Source: Parapristionchus giblindavisi (Eukaryota; Nematoda; Chromadorea; Rhabditida; Diplogasteridae). From it: DNA of 64,000 bases. The translations under genes and the position numbers were made by a program. How positions within the stretch are numbered: position 1 is the stretch's first letter; the number at the start of each line of letters is the position of its first letter. Location of the stretch: the NCBI GenBank assembly GCA_943737045.1, contig CALSFV010000224.1, positions 930,001 to 994,000 on the forward strand. Direction: 5' to 3'. The notes below the pieces were generated by a model that saw only the letters and a list, made by a program, of their open reading frames with translations, was not told the DNA's origin and searched no databases. Positions 33,841 to 47,700 of the stretch are shown here, piece by piece.

Positions 33841-35157
33841 AGGCCAAGAAAAATACGATCGACTTACAATATATTTCGCTGGTAGGTGAGTGGAATAAAT
33901 GTGAGTAGACCATTCGGTTCTGTTAAGACGAGTTTCCGAAATACGTGATTGTACACTCAAAACGCCATTCGTGTCAATTCCAATAATTATCGGGTTCTTC
34001 TCGAAACTGAATAATCACCTTTAATTTCATAACATTATAATAACTTCGACTTACTTTGTTTCTTCAATTTCATATGATAGATCATTTATATTCACTAGTA
34101 CAATTTTCTTATCAGAGGACATATAAATGATCCAATGATTGAATATCACTGATCTTGAATACACCTGTAGAAATTCAAATATAAATAATACTTTGTACTT
34201 GATGTAACACCCTTGTGGTGTACGATAAACAAATAAACAAACAAAAAACATCGTTGTGATTAAACCCTACAAGTGGTAATCCCTTAGTCTCCATGTACAT
34301 CTCTGACTTAGTTTTGTAGCGACGAATGGAAGCTTTATAATCAGCGTAATTATTTGTTATACCAAATAACAAGTTCCTTGAAAAACATATATTTAATATT
34401 ATACTTCGAATTATTGTTATCAAACATATTAAATATAACTTACTGGTATACATGAAATGAATGAAACTGTAATAGATCTTCAAGAGAAATAAACTCAATT
34501 CCCATACTCGATCGATAATCTTCATTGAACGAAAAAGCAAATGATACATTCGGATGTCCAACTTTTTCAATAAAATAGTTCGAACAGTCAACTTTGAATA
34601 TTGATTTATTTTTCACACTCTGTAAAACGTAATTATTGCAGCATCGAAAATAGCAATGCTATTGGTACTAACATTTTCCATCTTTACTTGTGTCGAATCC
34701 GTGATCACGATCCTTTCGTTTATTAGCTCAGCTTTTTTTATTATACCGTGCTATAGTTTATTTAATTAGATATGAGAAAGTGGATGTTAGTAAAACTTAC
34801 GTTTCGAAAGAAGAAAACATTACCAATAATTCCGAATCTTCTGGAGGGCTCGCCACAAACTATTCTTTTTTCTGCACGCAACGTTCTAAAAACTAAATAT
34901 TAGCGCTGTAGGTCGCGCATAAATTTTGTAATTTCTATAATTATACAATAAAAATATTATAAAGATTTCAAAGATAACGAACCCTCTGATCCATGTGATG
35001 AATGTCGCACCATTTTCTTTAACCGAATGGTGAACAAATTCATCTATATTGATCATTACAATGACAACAGTATACATAGTTTAGTCGTACCGTTAGAGAT
35101 TTGATAGAAATATCCGTTTCGGTCGATCGAGTACTCATCACGCATTACAAATTCCAT

Positions 35158-38100
35158 GATACGGCTGAAATAAAAGAAATATACCTTAACTATATATTGT
35201 CCGTATAAAATGTGCTTGCGTAATTACCTTGCTACTATAATAGCTGATAAACAGAGAAATATTTCGTCAATCCATCCCAATTTATCCTCCCTTCCTTCCT
35301 CGCTCACTCTCTGATCTACGTATTATCTCACTTGTGCTCTCTCTGATCGATGAGATCGGAAGGTATTAATCGTCGAGATGAATTTTACATGTACTGGGGT
35401 TGTTAGAGTGGGGTGGGGGGGGGGGGGGGGGGGTTGCGGGTTCGCAATGGCTCGTAGAATCATTGTGGGCCCGCAACCTCGGAAGGAGGCGAGGGGGCGA
35501 TTACGGGCCCTGTATGATTGTGGGAGCCATGGGGGCCCACATCCCGCAACCAAATTCTAGTGGTCGTTAGACATTTTACTTTATACATTATCGAAATGGA
35601 AATTAGATATGAATACTATTAATGTTCAAATGCTCTAGTTACACTACACGACAATTTGCTTTTGGGTTTAAATATAAATGAGATATTGGAGAACTCGAAG
35701 CACAATGCGTATAATGAATTAATATAAAATTAGACAAAATAAATTCTCTAGAATTTGGATGTATCCTGAATAATAAAGGAAAGAATTAGACCAATCAGAA
35801 ATATTGTCGAAGAGACAATTGCGTAATCATTATGAATGAATTGTATGGCGTCCTGCCAGAGGTTCAATATCTAGCTAGGTCATTAAGAAAAGGAGAGGGA
35901 GAGGGAGAGAAGATGGAAGGAGAGGGAGAGGAGATGTTCTATCAATCCTTGTGCTGATTCTAGAAGTCAATCATTCATGTTATATTATAACTATGTTCTT
36001 TCTGTAATAGATATTTATTTATTTATTTTATTATAACATTATTTGGTATAACGAAGGAAATTAAACGATTTCAAATTAGTAAATGAAATAATGTATGGAG
36101 ACAGTAGACTGTAAAGGGGCATGTATGAATGTTTTCCGTTAAAGATGCTAATTTTACTCTCCGCTCTGTGGACGCTCTCGTAGACAAAGAAAGCGAGAGA
36201 GCGTTGCCAGAGTGGAGAGTAATATTGGCTATGGGCTTGCCTTTAAAGGTGATCACCCGCGAATGATCATGCAAATCTCTTATATCTCGCTTATGCAAGT
36301 GTCTAGTGATGTGCAAGAAGATAGGGAGACTACCCATTGTCCCCTCAGCGTAGTGGTAAAACTTCTAACTAGAAAGCGCAGGTTCGAATCCTATTGCCAA
36401 ACTTTCTTATTTTCAAAAAGCGCGCCTTTGCCTGAGTTTGATAGCATGATTCATTCATGATTCTAGAGATCAATATGCTGAATTAGCATAAAATAAATAG
36501 TGTACGGTATGTAGAATAACTTTTGCTATCATTCTGTCTTCACAGTTTGTTCACGAAAATATTCGCGGTAGTCCACCTTTAAAGTGACACCCCAAGCTGA
36601 TTTGAATCCCTCTGCTGTAGCCACACTCTCTCGTTTTCTTTGTCTACGAGAGAAAATGACTGAAGCGGAGAGTGAAATCGGGGTGTAAGTTTGAGTGCAG
36701 AGTTTCAAATTAGCTTGAGGTGTCACTTTAAATCCTTTTTTTTCGTTACAACAGTGCACTCGCATAAGCACGGTGGTTCATTGAAATGAAATCTCTACAT
36801 TAAACTTGGCTTGAAACCTCGCCTTGCGGTACCAACATACTGTATAATTTTGAATTTTCGTGCTAGGAGAATTTGAAAAAATGCCAACATTTTTTCATTT
36901 TGCAATGAGCATTTTTCCTGGTATGAAATTTTGGTTACTATATTGAACCGCCGTGTATGAGAGACTGTCTGAGGGAATTGAAATTCGGTAGATGAATCTC
37001 ATAAACCTTAACAACGGTCTCCTCATTTCCCTAACTATTTCTCCGTTCTCTGAACGCTTAAATGGGGAAAAAGCGTATGACTCCTGTCTAGGATCTCTTT
37101 GTGGCCACGAGATCCTTGACAAGAGTCACAAACTAATAATAAAGCATCCCAAATTTGAAAGTATTCATAAATTTTAGAAAAATTTTACCGCCCTTACTGT
37201 TAGTGCTGCCTTCAATGATCTTCAATGCCAATGATAATAGAACAGTGAGAAAAGAATGGTATATTGTTTGGTGAATATAGACAACACATATTAATGACTA
37301 TCCAATCGTTAATCAGAGGAAATCAATTACTGTTAATTTGAAATTTACTGTAGCGCTCAAAAATATTTCTCATTGGCATTTTTTCGAGATATCTTTTGTT
37401 GTACTTACCGAAATGGGATGAAATTTGTAATACGTGTTCCTTAAAGTATTCGAATACTCATTTGGGTTTTCAAGAATCTTTTTAAAAACCACGGAAAAAA
37501 AGCAGTGGTGCAGGAAAGAGAATCATTCTAACATCGAAAGAGGGATAATCTATCTTCTTCCGATTGTCTCACAATCTCTCTCTTCCCCTTTCTTTCTCTA
37601 TATGAGTGACCTAACTAGAGTAAGTTATGGTAAATCTCAGTGACCTGGCTAGAATAGGTTGCAGCCTATATCACAGCGTTCCGAACACAAATTGCTATTA
37701 TTTTATGTTGCCACATCCTTGAGAACTATAGTGCGCAGGTCCCCACGTGAGGTTTTTAAGATTGAATCAATTCTGTCTTCTCTGTACTACTTTCTCTTGA
37801 CCACTACTACCTTTCCTAAATAATTTCGATAATTCTTTAAATTATTATTATTTCACTCTGCCATATCCTTGAGAACTATACTGCGCAGGCTATCACGTGA
37901 GATTTTCGAGATTTAATTAATTATGGTTGCTCTGGCTCCAACTGATGTGAGTCGCGAAAAGCGCATTATTGATATAGAATTGAAAGGTGTTCATAACTTA
38001 TCAGGATCATTTTTATAATATATTCATTTATTCTTCCATTACAATAGTTTTAACGGCTGTTCCACGATCTCTGCGTGTCGATATTTTTTGTTCAAGATGC

Positions 38101-38905
38101 ATTTATATTTGCGGCAATCTCTTTTGCAGTTACTCGAAGCTAGCTTCGTTGATCTCACCGTTCAAGAAGCTACCATACCCTTCACAATCTACAGAAGAAC
38201 GTCTTCGCTCAGAAAGCGCCGTTTGGCGATTCCATTTCACTCATTATTATTGTATAGTTTATTTATGATAATATATTCAAGAACTTATTATTTATCTTTG
38301 TTGTATTTTTTACTGAATAACAGCAAACAAAAAGAGTAGAAGTGAATAAATAGTAGAAAATAGCAATAAATTATTCTTGTACTGATGAAATCTACATGAA
38401 AGAAGAAAAAATCAGTTTTCGATTCGCTCGCATCCGTGAAATAGTTTTTAGTGAAAGAGACTGCACCACCACACCACAGAAACACACAATAAATGGTTTC
38501 GGATCGCTGTGTATATGAGTGGCCTAGCTAGGACAAGTAAGGTAAGATGCGATGCATCCATAATTCAATAGTCTAATCTCATTTCATTTGGTCCAATATT
38601 ATATGTACTTATAATTCACCAAATTTATCGCGTTCTATAATTATATGTTTACACTATTTATTTCCATTTTATATTAGTTGAGGAACTTGACAAAGAGTTC
38701 TATGTCGAATGCACCGTTTTTGTAAAGTTTCTTAGTTCGAGAAAACAAAACTAAACATTTTTTCACTTCTCTGAAGAAATATTATATTCGGCCCTTGATC
38801 TTACGGAAAACACCTTATATTGTCTATCACAGTAATTAATTATTATCAAATAAAATATCTGAATTTTCTGTTGTCACGATTAAATTTATTAAGTTTAACT
38901 GTGTC
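35158..38905. other. D2-A2 divergent intergenic region
   Basis: Near-identical copy of 6427-10167. It holds an R1 fragment (35190-35350), a GC-rich block with a guanine run of about 20 (35385-35555), the tRNA-like sequence (B box 36381-36391), TTAA MITEs (about 36140-36242 and 36583-36728), the spaced direct repeat (37711, 37861) and the small open frame at 37923-38018. No further gene seen. Confidence 0.6.
37923..38018 (+). CDS. Possible 31-aa open frame, copy of 9181-9276
   Basis: Same predicted peptide as the first-unit copy (starts MVALAPTDVSREKR), with silent changes only and a TAA instead of a TAG stop. Function unknown and coding status unproven. Confidence 0.3.
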   Translation: MVALAPTDVSREKRIIDIELKGVHNLSGSFL

Positions 38906-41900
38906 ATGGAATTTATAAAGCGTAAGGAATTTTCGGTAATTCAAGAGCGATTAGTCTTCCAAATATCTCGAGGTATGAAAGAAACGAAAATAATAGCATT
39001 TTTAATTAAAATTTCAAATTTAGATGAATTTATTCAGACGACGGCAACTAGTCCTCTTGATGTGACATGGATGAAAGGGTTTGTTTTTGCTTTTTTACAA
39101 GTTCTTTTTTTACAAGTTTTCAATGATGAACTAACCTTAAAAATATTATTTATGATAATTAATTATAATGTTGATTTATGGATTCTAGATTAAAACGTAT
39201 TGAACATACAATCGAATGTACTAGTCCAATTGGAATGTTCTGTAAATCGTTATTTTACCTCGACGTTAGTTTTAATGCATTTGATACACATGAGTATATA
39301 AATGTTTTAATGACCGAATATGTTTTAGGATGGCATAATTAAGAAAGCACATCTTGAGAATGATAAAATCGTAACATGTGATATTGTAATGGTACAGATC
39401 AAAATTATTTTAAAGCTATATACAGTAGCTTTTACAGATTGATGAAGGAGTGAAAACACACATAAAGATTAATTGCATCCATTATTTCATTGAAAAAGGT
39501 GACCATACGAATGTTTTATTCGCTGTTCCATTAAATGAGGATTATCGATTAACTGATGGAATTAAATTCAATATTAAAATTGAAGAGTTTGTTAAAACAA
39601 ACGATACAATCGTAAATCGGTCAGTGGAATTTATTTAAAAATCTAGTGATTCTAATATTATGAATTTATATATTGAATCAATGCGGACTCCTCCCCCGCT
39701 AGGTCTTGCCAACCTATCCTAGATCATGTTGATCTTTGATCTTAGTCTACATATGAAGACCTGCACTCCCCTCCCTCTTCCCTCTTCTCTATCCCCTATT
39801 CCTACCACCCACTTTCCCGATTCTCTTATTCACTTATTTATTCTTTGTTTCAAATGTTGTCACATCTTTATTGGATGTATGATAAATAAATAAAATAAAT
39901 AAATTTGTAGGTATTTCTTATTCGCCATTTCTTATGGCATCAATTGCCTCTCAATTCGTCGATATAGATCAGATTCACACGAATATTTGGAGAATCACGA
40001 ATTACCAAGGGTATTGTTTCAGTTTTGACGTGATTTGTTTTATTGTAAGTATAAAATGTACTTGTGTAATTGCCTTGCTATTTGCTGGTAAAACGCAGAA
40101 GTATTCTATCGATCAACCCTCCTTTCTCTCCCATCCGTTCTCGCGCTCTCACTGATCTACGTACTATCCCGCATGGAGTCTCTCTCTAAACATAGAGATT
40201 CATTGTTGTAGTGGCTGGCTACTCTCGTGCTAAATAAACAAGTGTGTTTTGTCAATAATACTTTTACAGCTCAGATCAAGAGCAGTGGTATTCAACAATT
40301 TTATTTTTTATTTCTCCTATAAAAAAGAACTTGTCGCAGTGAATATGAATGATCTCAGCTGGGAAAGTATAAAAACAAAGTAAGTTATATTTGAATTGTA
40401 TTTTTAGAACATTAAACAGATTATTCCAGCATGCCAATGACTGAGAGAATAGTTGGAATTGATGAGAATGGAATTATGACGATACAAACTAACGTCTTTT
40501 TGTGGGGCAGACCATCATTTCTATACTCTGCTCGATTACCAGATAAGTATACTGTAAGTTTCCTCGAACCTTAATTTAACCCTAAGTTTTTCCTTTTTCA
40601 GAAGAGACCTGATTTTGAGGGGGAAATTGCATTACTTGATAAGCGAAGCGAAGAATTAGAGGAGCAAAATAAACAATTTGAGGAATTAAAATTGAAATAC
40701 GAGAGATTGTTGAATGAGGTAAGACTATAAACGAATTTATTATACAGTAGAGCAGATTTCTCCTGTTAAAATGCGGTACCCTGGGGGTGACCCTTCATAT
40801 CTCCTCGAATTATTTCTCTGTGAAAAAAAAATAAATATCGGGTGCCGGAGTTATTTCTATTGTTTTGCTCTGTATATATATATATATATATATTTTTTTT
40901 ATTTTATCGCGGAAAGTTTAAAATTTTATATATCACGTAGTCTGAGAAAAAAAATATGTAAAATGTTATTTTTTGGCAAATGCCGCCCGATTACTTGAAA
41001 TACGCGCGCACGCACAGCAATTGAATCTCAAAGTGACTTTTTCCGGCATTAAGTTTCCTAAGTTTCATCCCGTGGCATTTAGTTGACAAGCTGTTAAAAA
41101 TTACAAACTTTATTCGATAAAATACTTGAGGAATGGAATAAAAAGATAAACACAATTCTCACGCCTAATATTCAATTTTCACAGAAAAAAATTCGAGGGG
41201 ATGTGAGGGGTCACCCGGGTGCACCCCGCGTACCGCATTTTAACAGGGGGAATCTGCTGTACTGTAAGCTAAGTTTTAGAACGTTTTAGGGATTGTTTTC
41301 CGAAAAGGAAGAGTGGATTCTCTTCCACAAGGGATTGGGGGGGGGGGGGCGTGTGGGCTCGTAGAGAAAATTCATGTTGAAAAAATGTATGCCTTTCTCA
41401 ATTACGCGGGCATACGGTATCGTAGTTACCCCGTAATCGATTTTTTCGAATTTGTCTTTTTTGGACGAAAATTTTTCGAGAAAGTATCGAAAATCGAAAA
41501 ACGAAAAATGCACGTCCCTGGTGGAAATATCGATAAAACCTTTATTAAAAAATCATGAGATAAATATGCAGAACAAAGTTTCAGTCGAAATGCTGAATTT
41601 GATGATTATCAAAGTAGGCCAGCTCAGTGTGACAGATTTATGTCATTTGTGCCAAGGATAGAGTCCTCCCTTGCAATTTTCATCCCAAATGCAAGTTCTC
41701 AGCGTTATATTTATTTTCAGAAGAGGTCATCTTCGAAAAGTCAAAAAGAGAGCTCGCTGTATTTTGAAATTGTTGATTTACAAAGCTGTGAAATATGTGC
41801 TGAAAAATTCGGTAAGCTAACCACTCATTCAATGTTAAGTTTATAAAAAAAGGAATATCAAATTATCGATAACCATTTACTGCTCGTTCAATTTTTTTCA

Positions 41901-43104
41901 AATTTTTTAATATTTTTGTATTACAGATTCGAACATTAGAATTCCCCACACTTTTCACTGTGGCCATACATTCTGTTTAAAATGCATTGAAGCAATTAAA
42001 AAAGATGAAAGGTACGTTTTATTTATTAACTATTTTTAAAGTAAATTTTCATAGCTATCCCTGCCCAAATTGTCGAAGAAAAAATAAAATTTTAAATGGA
42101 CAATTCTTCGTGATCAATCGACATGCTCTCAGTGAGTTTTTCGCTTTTTAAATTTAATCTTATTCATGTTTATTTTTAACGTAGAACTTGCTGAAATGAA
42201 GGAAAATGCGGAAGATCTCAAACTTACAAAAACAATTAATTGTTTTCATTGTAATGAGGTATGTTACTCAGATAAACTTGTCTTTTTCAAGTTTTCATTC
42301 TTCCTTAAAATGTGAAGAAATTTTCAGAATATTCAAGCTTCTAAACTTAGAATTTGTACTGACAAAAATTGCATTGAGGTAAGAAAATTAATTTTACATC
42401 TCTTGTCAGAAGAATTATTTAATTGTCATTAATTCTTATTAATGGTGAAACAATATTATTCTTTTATAAACTTTTCCAATCTGATATTTTTAAGTACAAT
42501 GAACCAATTTGTGGTTATTGCTCCTGGGAAGAGCCTCATGTTGGACATTCAACAGTTAAATATAATGAGAAGGTTTGATTTTTTTTTAAATTAAAACATT
42601 GCCCGATTTCACAGAAACAATTGGCTCCATTCAGCTCCGTGCAGAGTCACGAGAGTATGTGAGAATAAAAAAAGAAGAAATGGAATCGAAAAAAGAAGAA
42701 ATATTATCGAAGTATAAAATATTGAATGATTTGCAGAAGGAACTTGAAGGGGTAATCAAGAATTAAATAGATTTTGCTTACAATGTTTATGACTTTATCT
42801 TTCAGAAACTGCCAAATATTCAACTCCGGGAACAAATTTCTACAGCTGCTGATTCTATTTTCTCACCTGAGGTAATACTGTAAAATGATTATTCTAAGGG
42901 GAAAAACTAAATTTAGGAAGCTAACGAATTGAAATCGACAGTAGATGAATTCAGTGATACATTCATTCAATCTGCGAATATTATCATTGAATCAATCGAA
43001 ACAGCAATTCGAAACATTCGTGTAAGTTAAATATATTTGTTCAACAAATGCGCCATGATTCTTTTTCATCGTTTTGTTTTCAGGAACAATTATCTGCATT
43101 CTAA
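38906..43104 (+). CDS. A2: RING and B-box-like zinc protein, 552 aa, intact
   Basis: Nineteen exons: 38906-38972, 39024-39078, 39189-39264, 39329-39391, 39438-39619, 39911-40010, 40270-40379, 40430-40553, 40602-40718, 41721-41811, 41927-42011, 42055-42131, 42185-42258, 42328-42378, 42495-42572, 42635-42751, 42806-42871, 42917-43021, 43084-43104. Total 1659 nt with consistent phases. The product starts MEFIKRKEFSVIQERL. It has the N-terminal region, a coiled coil (RSEELEEQNKQFEELKLK), RING (CEIC, HCGHTFCLKC, CPNC), a B-box-like module (CFHC...CGYC...H..H), a second coiled coil and a tail ending EQLSAF. It is the intact counterpart of A1 and shows that both A1 frameshifts are derived. RING plus B-box suggests an E3 ubiquitin ligase role (inference). 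Intron 5 carries a retroposon and intron 6 an R1 repeat. Confidence 0.8.
39664..39905 (+). mobile_element. Retroposon fragment with A-rich tail in A2 intron 5
   Basis: About 240 bp absent from A1 (which reads ATGAATTTGTAG straight through at 10910-10919). Pyrimidine-rich body; tail of AAATAAATAAA type; flanking AATTT repeat. Resembles a 5'-truncated LINE end. Acceptor and exon 6 are unharmed. Confidence 0.7.
40042..40255 (+). repeat. R1 repeat (LTR-like), A2 intron 6
   Basis: Counterpart of 11050-11265, with the same borders. Confidence 0.6.
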
Positions 43105-43339
43105 TGGTTCAGTTGTTCAGATATTGATTCGTGATATATCTGAAGCTTGCTATGAGCATTGAAAGTACTGATTTAAGGCATGTAACGAGTGCCTATCCGA
43201 TTAGCTTACTTCATTATCTCAATTCCCATTGTCCCTCACTCTATTTTCCATATAATAGAAAGAATATGCTCCGTGGTAATCGTTGCGGTAGTCCGTCATG
43301 CAAACTCAAGGGTCTCCTTCTTTATGTTCTATTCATATA

Positions 43340-43390
43340 CTAGCCGCGCCTAACGGCGCGACTATCGGGGGGAAACCCCCCGAACCCCCC
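43340..43390 (-). other. Helitron 3' terminus with two hairpins
   Basis: On the minus strand: a stem GGGGGG-TTT-CCCCCC, then CGCGCC-GTTA-GGCGCG, then GCTAG at the border. The hairpin next to CTRR is thought to mark the end of rolling-circle transposition in this class. Confidence 0.6.
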
Positions 43391-43731
43391 TCCCCCCCCA
43401 TATATATATATATCATCGCAATTCCATTAGATAGTAAATATATAAATCATCGAACCACAAGGTTAGCCTATATCATTAGTGAAATCAGTTTATAGGAAAA
43501 AAATAAATGCAGAACCGTCCCATATGTATATCTATAAGTCTATAAGCGTTTTTTGAGGCAGCTCAGTGCTCAGCTTCCGCGTAAGCTATAAATATTGCTA
43601 TATAAATATATTTGGTTATGGTAATTGTTTAGCGCCAAGGAAGATGTTTAAGTAGAGAAATATAGTATTACGGGAGCTAACGCTAAGACTACCTTAACTT
43701 AAGGAACATTGCTAACAAGGGAAGTCAGGTT
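43391..43731. other. Left part of the insertion, with an inverted 5' terminus
   Basis: A C-run and a TA run lead into AT-rich sequence. TCCCATATGTATATC (from about 43518), followed by GTTTTTTGAGGCAGCTCAGT, resembles in the opposite orientation the right-end subterminal sequence near 59820-59880. At 43672-43715 the first piece of the array unit appears (GGGAGCTAACGCTAAGACTA). Confidence 0.5.
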
Positions 43732-44755
43732 GGGCGGTCCCGGACTTCGGGATGGGACATATACCATTCGATAGGTATCCAAAAAGAAGATTTTTCATGT
43801 TGATCATTTTGGCAGAATGCCCCTGGGCGCAGAGTTATTTGCATATTTCTCCGAATTTTCGCCCTACAATGAAACACATTTTCTGTGAGATCGAAAGCAA
43901 GCAGTGGTCACGGACGGGACACACAAGCCAAAAGGACGTACGCCCCTTTTGCCACATGCACATCAAAGTTCAAAAAACTACGGTATTAGGCGGCATTGCT
44001 AAATGCAGAAACGCAACTCTAGAGGCGGAATTTTCAAAAATGTTCGTAAATTAGCAAACAAATCGTACTGAATAAATTCAAAAATAATTAATTTCGTAGT
44101 CGTGAGAGCTAGCTGATAGCTTTTATCAACGCGACAGACGGAACCATAGGTCTGTAAGATATTTGAATATGCAAAATGTTAATAAAAGTCGTATTCACAG
44201 TGATTCCGCGACATAACGAAATATAGGACTTTTCACTGCATTTAGCAAACTTCGTATTGCCAATACTCTTATTTCTTCTCTATTTTTTCCAATACAATTT
44301 AGATTGTTTCAGTGTTCACCCTCATCAAAGATTTAAGCGAAATAAATTCATGAAACTACAAAATTTTGAAGAAACAAAAATAATTCCGCATCTGCGAATT
44401 AGGGGTTCCTAAAACGCGCGGTGGCGTGCATATAGTGTGCGGCAATTTGCTGACCCGCCTTTGTCCCGTCCATGTGGTGAATAAGAGTGGTAAACAACAC
44501 AAGCAATGGTTAAAATGAATTTATTTATTTTTTTTTACTTAAAGAGAATGATCTATGTATCTTTTGCTTGCAATATCGATTCCCGCACAAGCTATCTTAC
44601 AGAGAATGTGTTTCATTGTAGGACGAATATCCGGAGAAATATGCAAATAACTCTACGCCCAGGGGCATTCTACCAAAATGGTCAACATGAAAAACCTTCT
44701 TTTTCGGATACCTATCGAATGGTATATGCCTCATCCCGAAGTCCGGGACCGCCCT
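43732..44755. mobile_element. Foldback element, about 1.02 kb, inside the first array unit
   Basis: Begins GGGCGGTCCCGGACTTCGGG and ends with its complement (CCCGAAGTCCGGGACCGCCC). Inverted arms of about 200 bp can be followed inward (CATGTTGATCATTTTGG against CCAAAATGGTCAACATG). It splits a unit of the array between GGAACATTGCTAA and GTGTGAATGG. No coding frame supported. Confidence 0.75.
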
Positions 44756-44757
44756 GT

Positions 44758-47700
44758 ACGTGTGAATGGTAACTAAATCGATAGAATCTTTACGTAGATC
44801 AATATAGATCTAACTATTGTAGCATCGACCTCTAATCATGCATTTAGTAATTCTGTAAAAGTTGCAATCCAATAATTTCAACTATATCGTCTCAACTTCT
44901 TGTCATAATATGTATTTTGATTGGTCTCTTTTCTCACTTCTTTTCTCTCTTCTCCAAGATGCGATAAATACATTATTTTTATTATTATAAACTACAATAT
45001 AGTATCACGGGAGCTAACGCTAAGACTACCTTAACTTAAGGAACATTGCTAAGTGTGAATGGTAACTAAATCGATAGAATCTTTACGTAGATCAATATAG
45101 ATCTAACTATTGTAGCATCGACCTCTAATCATGTATTTAGTAATTCTGTAAAAGTTGCAATCCAGTAATTTCAACTATATCGTCTCAACTTCTTGTCATA
45201 ATATGTATTTTGATTGTTCTCTTTTCTAACTTCTTTTCTCTCTTCTCCAAGATGCGATAAATACATTATTTTTATTATTATAAACTACAATATGGTATCA
45301 CGGGAGCTAACGCTAAGACTACCTTAACTTAAGGAACATTGCTAAGTGTGAATGGTAACTAAATCGATAGAATCTTTACGTAGATCAATATAGATCTAAC
45401 CATCGACCTCTCCTCATGTATTCAGTAATTCTGTAAAAGTCGCAATCCAGTAATTTCAAATATATCGTCGCAACTTCTTGTCATAATATGTATTTTGATT
45501 GTTCTCTTTTCTCACTTCTTTTCTCTCTTCTCCAAGATGCGATAAATACATTATTTTTATTATTATAAACTACAATTTAGTATCATGGGAGCTAACGCTA
45601 AGACTACCTTAACTTAAGGAACATTGCTAAGTGTGAATGGTAACTAAATCGATAGAATCTTTACGTAGATCAATATAGATCTAACCATCGACCTCTCCTC
45701 ATGTATTCAGTAATTCTGTAAAAGTTGCAATCCAGTAATTTCAACTATATCGTCTCAACTTCTTGTCATAATATGTATTTTGATTGTTCTCTTTTCTAAC
45801 TTCTTTTCTCTCTTCTCCAAGATGCGATAAATACATTATTTTTATTATTATAAACTACAATATGGTATCACGGGAGCTAACGCTAAGACTACCTTAACTT
45901 AAGGAACATTGCTAAGTGTGAATGGTAACTAAATCGATAGAATCTTTACGTAGATCAATATAGATCTAACCATCGACCTCTCCTCATGTATTCAGTAATT
46001 CTGTAAAAGTCGCAATCCAGTAATTTCAAATATATCGTCGCAACTTCTTGTCATAATATGTATTTTGATTGTTCTCTTTTCTCACTTCTTTTCTCTCTTC
46101 TCCAAGATGCGATAAATACATTATTTTTATTATTATAAACTACAATTTAGTATCACGGGAGCTAACGCTAAGACTACCTTAACTTAAGGAACATTGCTAA
46201 GTGTGAATGGTAACTAAATCGATAGAATCTTTACGTAGATCAATATAGATCTAACCATCGACCTCTCCTCATGTATTCAGTAATTCTGTAAAAGTCGCAA
46301 TCCAGTAATTTCAAATATATCGTCGCAACTTCTTGTCATATGTATTTTGATTGTTCTCTTTTCTCTCTTCTCCAAGATGCGATAAATACATTATTTTTAT
46401 TATTATAAACTACAATTTAGTATCACGGGAGCTAACGCTAAGACTACCTTAACTTAAGGAACATTGCTAAGTGTGAATGGTAACTAAATCGATAGAATCT
46501 TTACGTAGATCAATATAGATCTAACTATTGTAGCATCGACCTCTAATCATGCATTTAGTAATTCTGTAAAAGTTGCAATCCAGTAATTTCAAATATATCG
46601 TCGCAACTTCTTGTCATAATATGTATTTTGATTGTTCTCTTTTCTCACTTCTTTTCTCTCTTCTCCAAGATGCGATAAATACATTATTTTTATTATTATA
46701 AACTACAATATAGTATCACGGGAGCTAACGCTAAGACTACCTTAACTTAAGGAACATTGCTAAGTGTGAATGGTAACTAAATCGATAGAATCTTTACGTA
46801 GATCAATATAGATCTAACCATCGACCTCTCCTCATGTATTCAGTAATTCTGTAAAAGTCGCAATCCAGTAATTTCAAATATATCGTCGCAACTTCTTGTC
46901 ATAATATGTATTTTGATTGTTCTCTTTTCTCACTTCTTTTCTCTCTTCTCCAAGATGCGATAAATACATTATTTTTATTATTATAAACTACAATTTAGTA
47001 TCACGGGAGCTAACGCTAAGACTACCTTAACTTAAGGAACATTGCTAAGTGTGAATGGTAACTAAATCGATAGAATCTTTACGTAGATCAATATAGATCT
47101 AACCATCGACCTCTCCTCATGTATTCAGTAATTCTGTAAAAGTCGCAATCCAGTAATTTCAAATATATCGTCGCAACTTCTTGTCATAATATGTATTTTG
47201 ATTGTTCTCTTTTCTCACTTCTTTTCTCTCTTCTCCAAGATGCGATAAATACATTATTTTTATTATTATAAACTACAATTTAGTATCACGGGAGCTAACG
47301 CTAAGACTACCTTAACTTAAGGAACATTGCTAAGTGTGAATGGTAACTAAATCGATAGAATCTTTACGTAGATCAATATAGATCTAACTATTGTAGCATC
47401 GACCTCTAATCATGTATTTAGTAATTCTGTAAAAGTTGCAATCCAGTAATTTCAAATATATCGTCGCAACTTCTTGTCATAATATGTATTTTGATTGTTC
47501 TCTTTTCTAACTTCTTTTCTCTCTTCTCCAAGATGCGATAAATACATTATTTTTAATATTATAAACTACAATATAGTATCACGGGAGCTAACGCTAAGAC
47601 TACCTTAACTTAAGGAACATTGCTAAGTGTGAATGGTAACTAAATCGATAGAATCTTTACGTAGATCAATATAGATCTAACCATCGACCTCTCCTCATGT

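Larger units (their letters stand above)
30772..35157 (-). pseudogene. D2: RING/B-box family gene hit by a LINE and a MITE
   Basis: Minus-strand paralogue of D1 with the same exon plan. The start ATG is at 35157-35155 and the stop TAA at 30774-30772. Here the RING is intact: CQIC (about 33250), HCGHTFCKKC (about 33110) and CPNC (about 33010), as are the B-box-like exons near 32700-32900 and 31790-31870. The exon for the second coiled coil (KKEEMESKKEE) is split by a 357-bp LINE tail at 31308-31664. The last large exon is split by a 120-bp MITE at 30930-31049. Reading on through the LINE gives about 25 foreign residues and then a stop near 31588, so a truncated product keeping the N-terminal region, RING and B-box remains possible. 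Introns also carry an R1 repeat and a LINE fragment. Whether it still works cannot be told from sequence. Confidence 0.75.

Noticed and set aside
43344..43390. GC hairpins followed by C/T runs as a rho-independent terminator
   Set aside because: The setting is a nematode nuclear genome, and the hairpin coincides with the border of an inserted element.
43752..44772. 100-codon and 88-codon open frames near 44 kb as genes
   Set aside because: They lie largely in the inverted arms of the foldback element 43732-44755 and resemble no known protein.
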